Of a stretch of 64,000 nt of DNA, positions 1-6,825 are shown piece after piece. The notes under the pieces are model-generated. The model did not search any database. It saw nothing but the letters and a program-made list of their open reading frames with translations, and was not told the origin of the DNA. The translations under genes were made by a program, and so were the position numbers. Numbering within the stretch: position 1 is the first letter of the stretch; each line of letters opens with the position of its first letter. The stretch lies in NCBI GenBank assembly GCA_963732365.1, contig CAVSZC010000008.1, positions 123,737 to 187,736 on the forward strand, given 5' to 3'. Source of the stretch: SR-FBR-E99 sp963732365. GTDB lineage: Bacteria; Bacteroidota; Bacteroidia; Bacteroidales; VadinHA17.

Positions 1-761
1 ATATCGCCAGGGGAGTAGTCGCAGGTGTAGGAGCAGTGTGCTGTCATTTTTCCGGCCTTTACCGATGGTGCCACAGCGGCTGCACATCCGTTGACCGTCA
101 GAGTGTTTTCCATCGCCGTGGCCACGACAAAGCCCGTCTTTCGTGTCTGTGCCACCACCACAGCCCTCATCGCGTCACACTCTGCCATTTCGTTCTCCCA
201 GAACTTCTCGCCGTAGTTGGCGTCCTCGTTATGTACATCGGCGTTCAGCCAGGGTGTTATCTGCAGTTGCCCGCTTCCGCCTGTGACTGTTACAGAATAG
301 CTTATGGCTGCACATTCAGGCTCACTCATCGACAGGAACCGCCGGGCCGTCACGCTGACTGTCCTTCCGGAGGGCATGACAACAGTGAATATCCTTGTCA
401 GGAGACCCTCCCTCATGTCAAGCTCCCTGCGGAATTCCTTTACCTTGCAGCTGGCGAGGTCGAGCGTCTCACCGTCTATCTTTACCTCGATCCCTGTCCA
501 TGACGGGGCGTTCGGCACCTTGGCGAAATACTCCGGGTATCCGTTCTTCCACCAGCCCACGACGGTCTTGTCAGGATAATAGACTCCTGCCACGTATGTG
601 CCCTGCAGGGAGTCACCCGTATATGTCTCCTCAAAGTTGGCGCGCTGGCCCATCATGCCGTTACCGAGGGAAAAGATGCTCTCGGAGTCACGGCCTCTCA
701 CCGGATCAAACCGCGTTTCAATGATTTTCCACTCATCGGACTGAAAACGTGAATCGTTCAT
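1..761 (-). CDS. GH65 family disaccharide phosphorylase, N-terminal part (maltose phosphorylase-like)
   Basis: The minus strand is open from an ATG at 761 to the left edge, giving 253 codons that begin MNDSRFQSDEWKIIE and contain the N-terminal GH65 signatures ESIFSLGNGMMGQRANFEET and YYPDKTVVGWWKNGYPEYF. GH65 enzymes of this type phosphorolyse maltose, kojibiose or trehalose to beta-glucose-1-phosphate and glucose in the cytoplasm. The catalytic (alpha/alpha)6 domain lies outside the window. The gene starts 6 bp after the stop of a beta-phosphoglucomutase, which uses exactly that product, and follows an MFS sugar transporter, so maltose is the likeliest substrate. That is inferred from context, because specificity residues are not in view. 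Confidence 0.88.
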   Translation of the reverse strand, partial: MNDSRFQSDEWKIIETRFDPVRGRDSESIFSLGNGMMGQRANFEETYTGDSLQGTYVAGVYYPDKTVVGWWKNGYPEYFAKVPNAPSWTGIEVKIDGETLDLASCKVKEFRRELDMREGLLTRIFTVVMPSGRTVSVTARRFLSMSEPECAAISYSVTVTGGSGQLQITPWLNADVHNEDANYGEKFWENEMAECDAMRAVVVAQTRKTGFVVATAMENTLTVNGCAAAVAPSVKAGKMTAHCSYTCDYSPGD

Positions 762-767
762 TTCACA

Positions 768-1415
768 TTATAGATTTCTAAGTTGATCAACTGTAATATG
801 CCTCATGTCAGGTATGACGATATCCGCCCTTTTAAGCAACACGGGGTCTCCCACACCAACACACTTCATCCCTCCGGCAACGGCTGCCTCGATACCTGCC
901 TGTGCATCCTCGAATACCACGCACTGTGACGGATGAAGATTCATCTCTTCCGCCCCCCTGACAAATACTTCGGGGTCAGGCTTGGCCTTGTGTATTTTGT
1001 TTCCGTCAACAATAACGTCGAAATAACTGCGAAGCCTGATGCCGTCAAGTATTGTCCCGGCATTTCTGCTTGCAGAGCCTATGGCTGTTTGTATCCCTTC
1101 CTTCCTCAATAGTTCAAGGAACTCAACACTCCCCGGGAGTATCTCATCAGGCGTCATGTCAGAGATGTATTCCACATACCACCTGTTTTTCCTCTCTGCC
1201 AGCTCATGCTTTCTTTCGTCCCTGACCTTTATCCCTCCCACCCTCAGAAGTATCTCAAGCGAGGCCATGCGGCTGACACCCTTGAGTGCCTCGTTATGCT
1301 CCTCGCTGAATTCAAATCCCAGCTCGGCGGCAAGGCGCTTCCATGCAAGGTAGTGGTACTTTGCCGTGTCAACGATAACGCCGTCGAGGTCAAAAATGCA
1401 TCCCTTAAGTTCCAT
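768..1415 (-). CDS. pgmB: Beta-phosphoglucomutase, HAD superfamily
   Basis: A 215-residue HAD-like phosphatase/mutase. The nucleophile motif FDLDGVIVDTAKYHY is at residues 8-22, with the catalytic Asp pair D10/D12. A cap domain follows, then KPDPEVF and VFEDAQAGIEAA as motifs III/IV. It converts beta-glucose-1-phosphate to glucose-6-phosphate in the cytoplasm. Length and motifs fit the family. It starts 2 bp after the MFS stop and ends 6 bp before the GH65 start, so the three genes form one tight operon, and this gene links phosphorolytic maltose cleavage to glycolysis. Confidence 0.92.
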   Translation of the reverse strand: MELKGCIFDLDGVIVDTAKYHYLAWKRLAAELGFEFSEEHNEALKGVSRMASLEILLRVGGIKVRDERKHELAERKNRWYVEYISDMTPDEILPGSVEFLELLRKEGIQTAIGSASRNAGTILDGIRLRSYFDVIVDGNKIHKAKPDPEVFVRGAEEMNLHPSQCVVFEDAQAGIEAAVAGGMKCVGVGDPVLLKRADIVIPDMRHITVDQLRNL

Positions 1416-1417
1416 AG

Positions 1418-2995
1418 CTACCGTATGTCGTCAACATCCCTGACAAATATCACCGTCGCTGCTGCTATCATCATCGAGACTCCGCCGGCAATAAGTGCAT
1501 TCATAGTATTGCCGTCAAAGAGATGTCTCACCATACTGCCGAGTATGCTCGCCGCAAGTATCTGGGGTATCACGATGAAGAAGTTGAAGATGCCCATGAA
1601 TACTCCCATCTTGTTCTGAGGAAGTGAACCTGTCAGGATGGCGTAAGGCATCGAGAGGATGCTTGCCCATGCCATCCCTATGCCGAGCATGGGTAGTATC
1701 AGCAGCTGTGGTGATCCTATGAGGCTTATCGAGATAAGGCTTATCCCGCCTGCTGCAAGGCTGATTGAGTGGGTTATCTTCCTGCTGGTCACCTTTGCCA
1801 GTACAGGAAGGAGAAATGCAACCACGGCAGCAAACCCGTTATATACCGCGAACAGAACGCCCACCCAGTTAGCCCCCTTGTTATAGAGCTCTGTGGAGGT
1901 GTCACTGGTGCCGTATACCTGTGAGGTGACGGCCGAGGTGGTGTATATCCACATGGCGAACAGGGCAAACCATGAGAAGAACTGCACCACGGCCAGCTGT
2001 CCCATTGTGGGCGGCATGTTCTTCAGGTCGGTAAGGATGGAGTTGAGGCCGTTATCCTTTTTCCCGGCTGACTGCAGAGCGCCTGCAAGCAGGTGCAGGA
2101 GACCAAACAGCGTCAGTCCCCCTCCGAGGATATAGAGCTCTTTTTCAATGTTCATACGCGAGAGCACGAACGTCAGCACGGCACCTGCCGCTAGCCAGAT
2201 GATACCCGGCCGGTAGAAATTCACCGTTCTCTGGGCCCTGAGCTCTGTGCCCTGTGCTCCATGTTGTGTTCCTGGTTCCTGGTTCCTGGTTCCTTGTTCA
2301 TTTAAGAGTTCGCCTCTGGCAACCTTTTCCCCTTTGTCAAACTCCTCGAGCTCTGCCGGAGAGTATTCTTTTGTTTTCATTATAGTCCAGAGCACGGCGA
2401 GGAAGAAGACGCCGGCTCCGATGTAAAAGGCCAGCTTGACGTTTGCCGGTATAAGCTTCCCGGCTGCCGGTTCTGTCGATACGTTGAACCAGTTTGTCAG
2501 CATATAGGGCAGGGCAGAGGCGACCACGGCACCTGTGCCGATGAAAAAGCTCTGCATGGCAAATCCTCTTGTCCGCTGCTCTGAAGAAAGCATGTCACCG
2601 ACAAATGCCCTGAAGGGTTCCATAGAGATATTTATAGAGGCATCCATAATCCAGAGTGTACCGGCTGCCACCCACAGTGCAGGTGAGTTGGGCATAAAGA
2701 AGAGGGCCAGTGACGCCAGGATGGCTCCCGTGAGAAAATAGGGGCGGCGCCGCCCGAGGCGGTTCCAGGTCCTGTCGCTCATGTGCCCTATGATGGGCTG
2801 TATTATCAGTCCCGTAACAGGAGCTGCAACCCAGAGGATAGGTATGTCGTCGACATTAGCGCCGAGGGTCTCAAAGATGCGGCTCACATTTGCGTTCTGG
2901 AGGGCAAAGCCGAACTGTATGCCCAGAAAGCCGAAACTCATGTTCCATATCTGCATGAATGAGAGTCTTGGCTTCTGCCTGTAGATCATACTCAT
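1418..2995 (-). CDS. MFS sugar transporter (maltose/SLC45-like) carrying an in-frame repeat insertion
   Basis: A 525-residue polytopic inner-membrane protein. The N-terminal half has family motifs such as GPCK-free PIIGHMSDRTWNRLGRRRPY (loop 2-3) and TRGFAMQSF, and resembles the glycoside-pentoside-hexuronide/SLC45-like MFS transporters often found next to GH65 and pgmB in Bacteroidetes. It probably brings maltose across the inner membrane. Roughly residues 230-260, in the cytoplasmic loop between the two six-helix bundles, read EQGTRNQEPGTQHGAQGTE and similar. That stretch is low-complexity, unlike the rest of the protein, and is encoded by a CCTGGTT tandem repeat. The reading frame is kept. 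First gene of the transporter-pgmB-GH65 operon. Confidence 0.87.
   Translation of the reverse strand: MSMIYRQKPRLSFMQIWNMSFGFLGIQFGFALQNANVSRIFETLGANVDDIPILWVAAPVTGLIIQPIIGHMSDRTWNRLGRRRPYFLTGAILASLALFFMPNSPALWVAAGTLWIMDASINISMEPFRAFVGDMLSSEQRTRGFAMQSFFIGTGAVVASALPYMLTNWFNVSTEPAAGKLIPANVKLAFYIGAGVFFLAVLWTIMKTKEYSPAELEEFDKGEKVARGELLNEQGTRNQEPGTQHGAQGTELRAQRTVNFYRPGIIWLAAGAVLTFVLSRMNIEKELYILGGGLTLFGLLHLLAGALQSAGKKDNGLNSILTDLKNMPPTMGQLAVVQFFSWFALFAMWIYTTSAVTSQVYGTSDTSTELYNKGANWVGVLFAVYNGFAAVVAFLLPVLAKVTSRKITHSISLAAGGISLISISLIGSPQLLILPMLGIGMAWASILSMPYAILTGSLPQNKMGVFMGIFNFFIVIPQILAASILGSMVRHLFDGNTMNALIAGGVSMMIAAATVIFVRDVDDIR
2230..2312. repeat. Low-complexity repeat inside the MFS gene
   Basis: The plus strand reads as short degenerate units: CTGGGCCCTGAGCTCTGTG, then CCTGTGCTCC, then three CCTGGTT units. 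The same style of sequence (TGCTCCGTGCACC, CCCTGCACCTTGTG) occurs in the intergenic region near 3380-3412. This suggests a dispersed intergenic repeat that has entered a coding sequence without breaking the frame. Confidence 0.6.
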
Positions 2996-3040
2996 AATCT
3001 CTTCTGTGTTATTTTATTACACCTGTTCGTTAAAGCTATT

Positions 3041-3070
3041 CAAAATTAGTCTAAAATCCGGTTCCGCAAT
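3041..3070 (-). promoter_or_regulatory. Predicted housekeeping promoter of the maltose operon
   Basis: On the minus strand there is a TAATTTTG box at 3048-3041, matching the Bacteroidetes TAnnTTTG element. A TTG lies 18 bp upstream, at 3069-3067. The box is 46 bp upstream of the MFS ATG. Inferred from the known consensus; spacing is one base short of the usual 19-21. Confidence 0.4.
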
Positions 3071-3129
3071 ACCGTTTTATTGCATCTCCGCCTTGATTTT
3101 TCGGGCGTTTGCGCCGGATTTCTTATTTC

Positions 3130-3190
3130 AAACGTTTTCGGCCGGAGGAAATTATTTTCTAAGGCGTAGCTATTTAGATTAATTCTAAAT
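3130..3190. promoter_or_regulatory. Two palindromes, possible operators, between the maltose operon and fumarase
   Basis: A perfect AAACGTTT lies at 3130-3137, in TTTCAAACGTTTTCGG, with a central CG as in LacI-family operators. A second inverted repeat, ATTTAGA-TTAAT-TCTAAAT, lies at 3172-3190. Both are 135-195 bp upstream of the MFS start. No regulator gene is in view, so operator function is only a guess. Confidence 0.25.
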
Positions 3191-3250
3191 AATATATGCT
3201 GATTCCGGCGATGGGTCTGAAGATCTGAGGGTCTTAGGGTTTTGAAAATT

Positions 3251-3412
3251 TAAACACAGAGAGACACAGAGTTAGGATGGAGTTTCACTGTCTTGATTTG
3301 AAAAGAACAGTGCAACTCTGTAAAAACTCAGTGTTACTCTGTGGTAAAACCCAACAGATCTTACATCTCTGTTTTCTATGCTCCGTGCACCTATCACCCT
3401 GCACCTTGTGTA
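3251..3412. repeat. Intergenic CACAGAG-type and CCCTGCACC-type low-complexity repeats
   Basis: Positions 3251-3350 carry degenerate ACACAGAG units on the plus strand (AACACAGAGAGACACAGAGT) and the same motif inverted (ACTCTGTGG, AACTCTGTAA). Positions 3375-3412 carry TGCTCCGTGCACC and ACCCTGCACCTTGTG. There is no conserved reading frame. With the promoter and palindromes listed separately, this accounts for the 2996-3478 gap. Confidence 0.55.
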
Positions 3413-3421
3413 ATTTTAATA

Positions 3422-3451
3422 TTGCTGCAAGAAATTGATTTACTATATTTG
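3422..3451 (+). promoter_or_regulatory. Predicted promoter of the fumarase gene
   Basis: TTG at 3422-3424, a 19-bp spacer, then TATATTTG at 3444-3451, an exact match to TTG-N19-TAnnTTTG. The box is 27 bp upstream of the chosen fumarase start. This supports starting the protein at 3479 rather than at the longer open frame from 3341, because the promoter lies inside that extension. Confidence 0.6.
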
Positions 3452-3478
3452 GTAAACGCTCATTTAAACACAATTGTC

Positions 3479-5092
3479 ATGGCCGAGTTTATCTATGAAA
3501 AGCCCTTCCAGCACGGGAGTGATGAAACAAAGTATCGTCATCTGACTTCTGACCTTGTCAAAATGACAGAATGCTGCGGCAGGAAGATATTGCAGGTTGA
3601 GCCTGAGGCGCTGCAGCTTCTTGCGAAGCAGGCATTCATCGATGTTAACTTCTATTTGCGTACCTCGCATCTCGAGAAGCTATCGGCCATACTCGCTGAC
3701 CCGGAAGCAACTGACAATGACCGCTTTGTTGCATGGATAATGCTGCGCAACACGGTAATCTCCGCGGAGGGCAAACTCCCGTGGTGCCAGGACACCGGTA
3801 CTGCAATAGTGATAGCCTACAAGGGTGAAGATGTGCGGACCGGCACCGATGACGCGGAACATTTAAGCATGGGTATATGGCAGACCTACGGAGAGAAGAA
3901 CCTTCGCTACTCACAGATAGTGCCGTCGACAATGCTTGAAGAGAAAAACACCGGCAGCAACCTCCCTGCACAGATAGACATCACGGCCTGCCAGGGCAAT
4001 GAGTACAGGTTTCTGTTTGTCGCCAAAGGTGGTGGATCGGCCAACAAGACATTCCTCTATCAGCAGTCGAAGTCGCTGCTGAACGAAGCCTCCCTCACAA
4101 AATTCATACGGGAGAAGATCGAGGATCTCGGGACCTCAGCCTGTCCCCCGTACCACCTCGCAATCGTTATCGGAGGCACCTCGGCGGAGATGACGCTGAA
4201 GACCGTCAAGCTGGCCTCGGCAGGTTATCTCGATGACCTGCCAACATCGGGAAATCCTTCAGGCAGGGCTTTCCGTGATCTTGAATGGGAGAAGAAGGTG
4301 GAGGAGATATGCCATACCTATGGTGTCGGTGCGCAGTTCGGAGGGAAGTATTTTGTGCATGATGTCAGGGTCATACGCCTGCCGCGTCATGCAGCCTCGT
4401 GCCCTGTGGGGTTTGGCGTCAGTTGCAGCGCCGACAGGAACATAAAGGGCAAGATCACCGCCGACGGTATCTTCCTTGAGCAGCTCGAGACCAACCCTGC
4501 ACAGTTCATGCCTGACAAGGCGCCCGAGCTCGATAAGGCTGTTGAGATCAATCTTGAAAGGCCGATGAAAGAGATACTGGCCGAGCTGACAAAATACCCC
4601 GTTAAGACGAGGCTCAGCCTGAGCGGAACGCTGATCGTGGCCCGCGACATGGCCCATGCAAGGATCAAGCAGCTGCTCGACGAGGGTAAGCCCATGCCTG
4701 ATTACTTCAGGAACCACCCGATCTATTATGCCGGTCCGGCAAAGACACCCCAGGGGATGGCGTCAGGCTCCTTCGGTCCGACGACGGCAGGACGAATGGA
4801 TGGTTATGTTGATCTTTTCCAGAGCCTCGGAGGATCGATGATCATGCTTGCCAAGGGAAACCGTTCTCGCCAGGTTATAGAATCATGCAAAAAACATGGA
4901 GGATTCTACCTTGGCTCAGTAGGAGGGCCGGCAGCGGTGCTGGCAGCTGAAAATATCCTCTCTTCGGAGGTAGTCGCTTTCGAGGAGATGGGTATGGAGG
5001 CCGTCAGGAAGATCGTGGTGAAAAACATGCCGGCATTCATCCTGACCGATGATAAGGGAAATGATTTTTTTGATCAGTACAACAAAAAATAG
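3479..5092 (+). CDS. Class I fumarate hydratase, [4Fe-4S], homodimeric
   Basis: A 537-residue oxygen-sensitive class I fumarase that interconverts fumarate and malate in the TCA cycle (cytoplasm). Start MAEFIYEKPFQHG was chosen over an in-frame extension to 3341, because the family begins here and a promoter precedes it. Cluster ligand cysteines are visible at C103 (PWCQDTGTA), C222 (TSACPPYH) and C316 (GVSCSADRN). Their spacing of 119 and 94 residues matches characterised class I enzymes. The C-terminal beta domain holds GPTTAGRMDGYVD and GGPAAVLA. Flanking genes are unrelated. It converges on the PLP lyase gene, with two palindromes between them. Confidence 0.95.
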   Translation: MAEFIYEKPFQHGSDETKYRHLTSDLVKMTECCGRKILQVEPEALQLLAKQAFIDVNFYLRTSHLEKLSAILADPEATDNDRFVAWIMLRNTVISAEGKLPWCQDTGTAIVIAYKGEDVRTGTDDAEHLSMGIWQTYGEKNLRYSQIVPSTMLEEKNTGSNLPAQIDITACQGNEYRFLFVAKGGGSANKTFLYQQSKSLLNEASLTKFIREKIEDLGTSACPPYHLAIVIGGTSAEMTLKTVKLASAGYLDDLPTSGNPSGRAFRDLEWEKKVEEICHTYGVGAQFGGKYFVHDVRVIRLPRHAASCPVGFGVSCSADRNIKGKITADGIFLEQLETNPAQFMPDKAPELDKAVEINLERPMKEILAELTKYPVKTRLSLSGTLIVARDMAHARIKQLLDEGKPMPDYFRNHPIYYAGPAKTPQGMASGSFGPTTAGRMDGYVDLFQSLGGSMIMLAKGNRSRQVIESCKKHGGFYLGSVGGPAAVLAAENILSSEVVAFEEMGMEAVRKIVVKNMPAFILTDDKGNDFFDQYNKK

Positions 5093-5120
5093 TAGCGACG
5101 CGCAATATGCGCGTCGTTAC
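5092..5120. repeat. Palindromic hairpin 1 after fumarase
   Basis: Left arm GTAGCGACGCGC, 5-nt loop AATAT, right arm GCGCGTCGTTAC; 12-bp stem with one mismatch. It begins at the last base of the fumarase stop codon, so it could end transcripts from either side, although neither strand has a T run. Confidence 0.6.
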
Positions 5121-5153
5121 ATTATGTCATGACAAATCATTTTGCATTAACAC

Positions 5154-5181
5154 GTAGAGACGTTGCATGCAACGTCTCTAC
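5154..5181. repeat. Perfect 28-nt palindrome between convergent genes
   Basis: GTAGAGACGTTGCA followed by its exact reverse complement TGCAACGTCTCTAC. It has the same style as the hairpin 33 bp upstream (GTAG-GACG...CGTC-TAC). Such GTAGAGACG...CGTCTCTAC palindromes are common dispersed intergenic elements in Bacteroidetes genomes. It sits just past the PLP lyase stop. Confidence 0.65.
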
Positions 5182-5183
5182 TG

Positions 5184-6632
5184 CTAAACAGAATACAATT
5201 TGTCCAGCACATCCAGCATTATCTCATCTACGTTTTCGCGGTTATTGATAGAGGCCATGATGCCGTACGCCGCGGCTCCCGTTCCTGCATTCCTCCCTTC
5301 ACCCTTGTTCATTAGGGAGGTGAACCTCGATGAGAGTTTTCTGAACCATCTGTCAGGCAGGAGTCTGGAAAATGTTTTTGCTATGTAGACCACTACATGA
5401 GATGACGCTGCTTTGATCTTATGGCCTTCAATAACAGCGATAGCCTCTTTGAGTGCGGCAATGAATTCATCCTCATGGCCGCAGTTAAGATTTGAAACAG
5501 TCATATGCAGGGCAGGGGGGAACTGCAACTTATCGAGGTTCCACCCGTCCCTTGACAGCTCGTCGCCAATCAGGTAGATATCGTGCCTGTCAGAGGTGAA
5601 CGAAAATACGCTCATTGCCGGCTCACCTATCACCCTGAATCCGGGAATGGAGTTAATGCTTTCCTGTATCTTTTTTGTTGTGTTCATGACCTCCCCGGCC
5701 ATTTTCATGTAGCCGTCCATACCTATTGTCTTAATGGCGGTCCAGGCTGCGGCAATGGGTGCTCCTGACCTTGTTCCCAGCATGGTAGGCGAGGCATAGA
5801 GCCCTCCCGGCCAGTCGCTGAAGACAAAATACTGGAACTTCCTGAGCTCATGAGTCCTGTAAATGGTCACTGATGATCCTTTTGACGCATAGCCGTACTT
5901 GTGAACGTCAGCGGATATCGATGTCACTCCCCTGACACGGAAGTCGAACGGAGGGACCGGGTAACCCAGCCTCTCGACGAAAGGGAGCATCAGTCCGCCC
6001 ATACAGCAGTCTACGTGCATTAAAAGCTCGTGTCTGAGGGCTATCGCAGCGATCTCTTCAACCGGGTCAATGACGCCGTAAGGGTAGCAGGGTGCCGACA
6101 CTGCTATCATGATTGTATTGCCGTTTATAAGCTTCTCCACCTCTGCGGGGTTTGCCCTCTTGTCAGGGTTCAGCGAGGCGTACCTGATATGTATTCCTAC
6201 CATGTCTGCCGATTTGGAGAATGCCGGGTGGATGGTCACCGGGGCGACAATTTCCGGATCCCGGATAAAGGGTCTGTGTCTTTTTGCCCAGTCACGTGCC
6301 GTTTTTACAGCCACGAGTATGCTCTCCGAGCCGCCTGTGGTCATGTTGCCGGCGCACTCCTCCGTAGCGTGAAGAAGGTCACCTACCATTGCGACGGTCT
6401 CGTTCTCAAGTGTCTTAAGTGACGCAAAGAGAGAAGGATTCAAGGCATTGTCGGCGAAAAACAGCTGGTATGCCTGTTCAATGGTCTTCGCCTCCCTGGT
6501 ACCGGGATGGTATACATAGCCGAACATGCGGCCGTTGCGCCATGATGCGTCGTTAGATTTAAGCTCCTTCAGCCGGGAGATAATTTCGTCGCCGTCAAGG
6601 CCGTTCTGCGGGAATTCAATCTTTGGCTTCAT
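5184..6632 (-). CDS. PLP-dependent sphingosine-1-phosphate lyase-like / group II decarboxylase family protein
   Basis: A 482-residue fold-type I PLP enzyme. The cofactor lysine is K245 in ISADVHKYGYASKGS, the pyridine-binding Asp is D208 in HVDCC, and the phosphate-binding turn is MTTGGSESIL at about residues 97-106. These motifs and the length match the sphingosine-1-phosphate lyase branch of the glutamate decarboxylase superfamily rather than GadB. Bacteroidetes make sphingolipids, so cleavage of phosphorylated sphingoid bases to a fatty aldehyde and phosphoethanolamine is plausible; an amino-acid decarboxylase cannot be excluded. No sphingolipid gene is adjacent. No N-terminal membrane segment is seen, unlike the eukaryotic enzyme. 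Confidence 0.8.
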   Translation of the reverse strand: MKPKIEFPQNGLDGDEIISRLKELKSNDASWRNGRMFGYVYHPGTREAKTIEQAYQLFFADNALNPSLFASLKTLENETVAMVGDLLHATEECAGNMTTGGSESILVAVKTARDWAKRHRPFIRDPEIVAPVTIHPAFSKSADMVGIHIRYASLNPDKRANPAEVEKLINGNTIMIAVSAPCYPYGVIDPVEEIAAIALRHELLMHVDCCMGGLMLPFVERLGYPVPPFDFRVRGVTSISADVHKYGYASKGSSVTIYRTHELRKFQYFVFSDWPGGLYASPTMLGTRSGAPIAAAWTAIKTIGMDGYMKMAGEVMNTTKKIQESINSIPGFRVIGEPAMSVFSFTSDRHDIYLIGDELSRDGWNLDKLQFPPALHMTVSNLNCGHEDEFIAALKEAIAVIEGHKIKAASSHVVVYIAKTFSRLLPDRWFRKLSSRFTSLMNKGEGRNAGTGAAAYGIMASINNRENVDEIMLDVLDKLYSV

Positions 6633-6663
6633 AAGGCTATTATTTGTCTTTATGTTTCACTGT

Positions 6664-6825
6664 CTTTACGCTTCGCCACCCATAGCTGGTCCCTGAGCTT
6701 GCCGAAGGGCTGCGGAGGGTGGCTTCGCTGTCTTGCAGTCCTGCAGTCTTGCAGTCCTGTCATAATCACTATTGCCTCCCGCCCCTTGCTTACTGCCTAC
6801 TGCCTACTGCCTATTGCCTACTGCC
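6664..6825. repeat. Intergenic repeat cluster with TACTGCC tandem repeat
   Basis: Three elements fill this gap. The first is GGTCCCTGAGCTTGCCGAAG at 6688-6707, flanked by inverted GCCACCC (6675-6681) and GGGTGGC (6717-6723). The second is TCTTGCAGTCCTGCAG-type units at 6731-6758. The third is a 7-nt tandem repeat, TACTGCC, in about five degenerate copies at 6790-6825, which runs directly into the stop codon of the next minus-strand gene. No gene is seen. Confidence 0.6.

Noticed and set aside
3341..3478. 46-codon N-terminal extension of fumarase
   Set aside because: It contains low-complexity repeat and the predicted promoter; family members begin at the ATG at 3479.
4259..4717. Open frame opposite fumarase, and many similar frames opposite other genes
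   Set aside because: They mirror the codons of strongly supported genes and show no family motifs.
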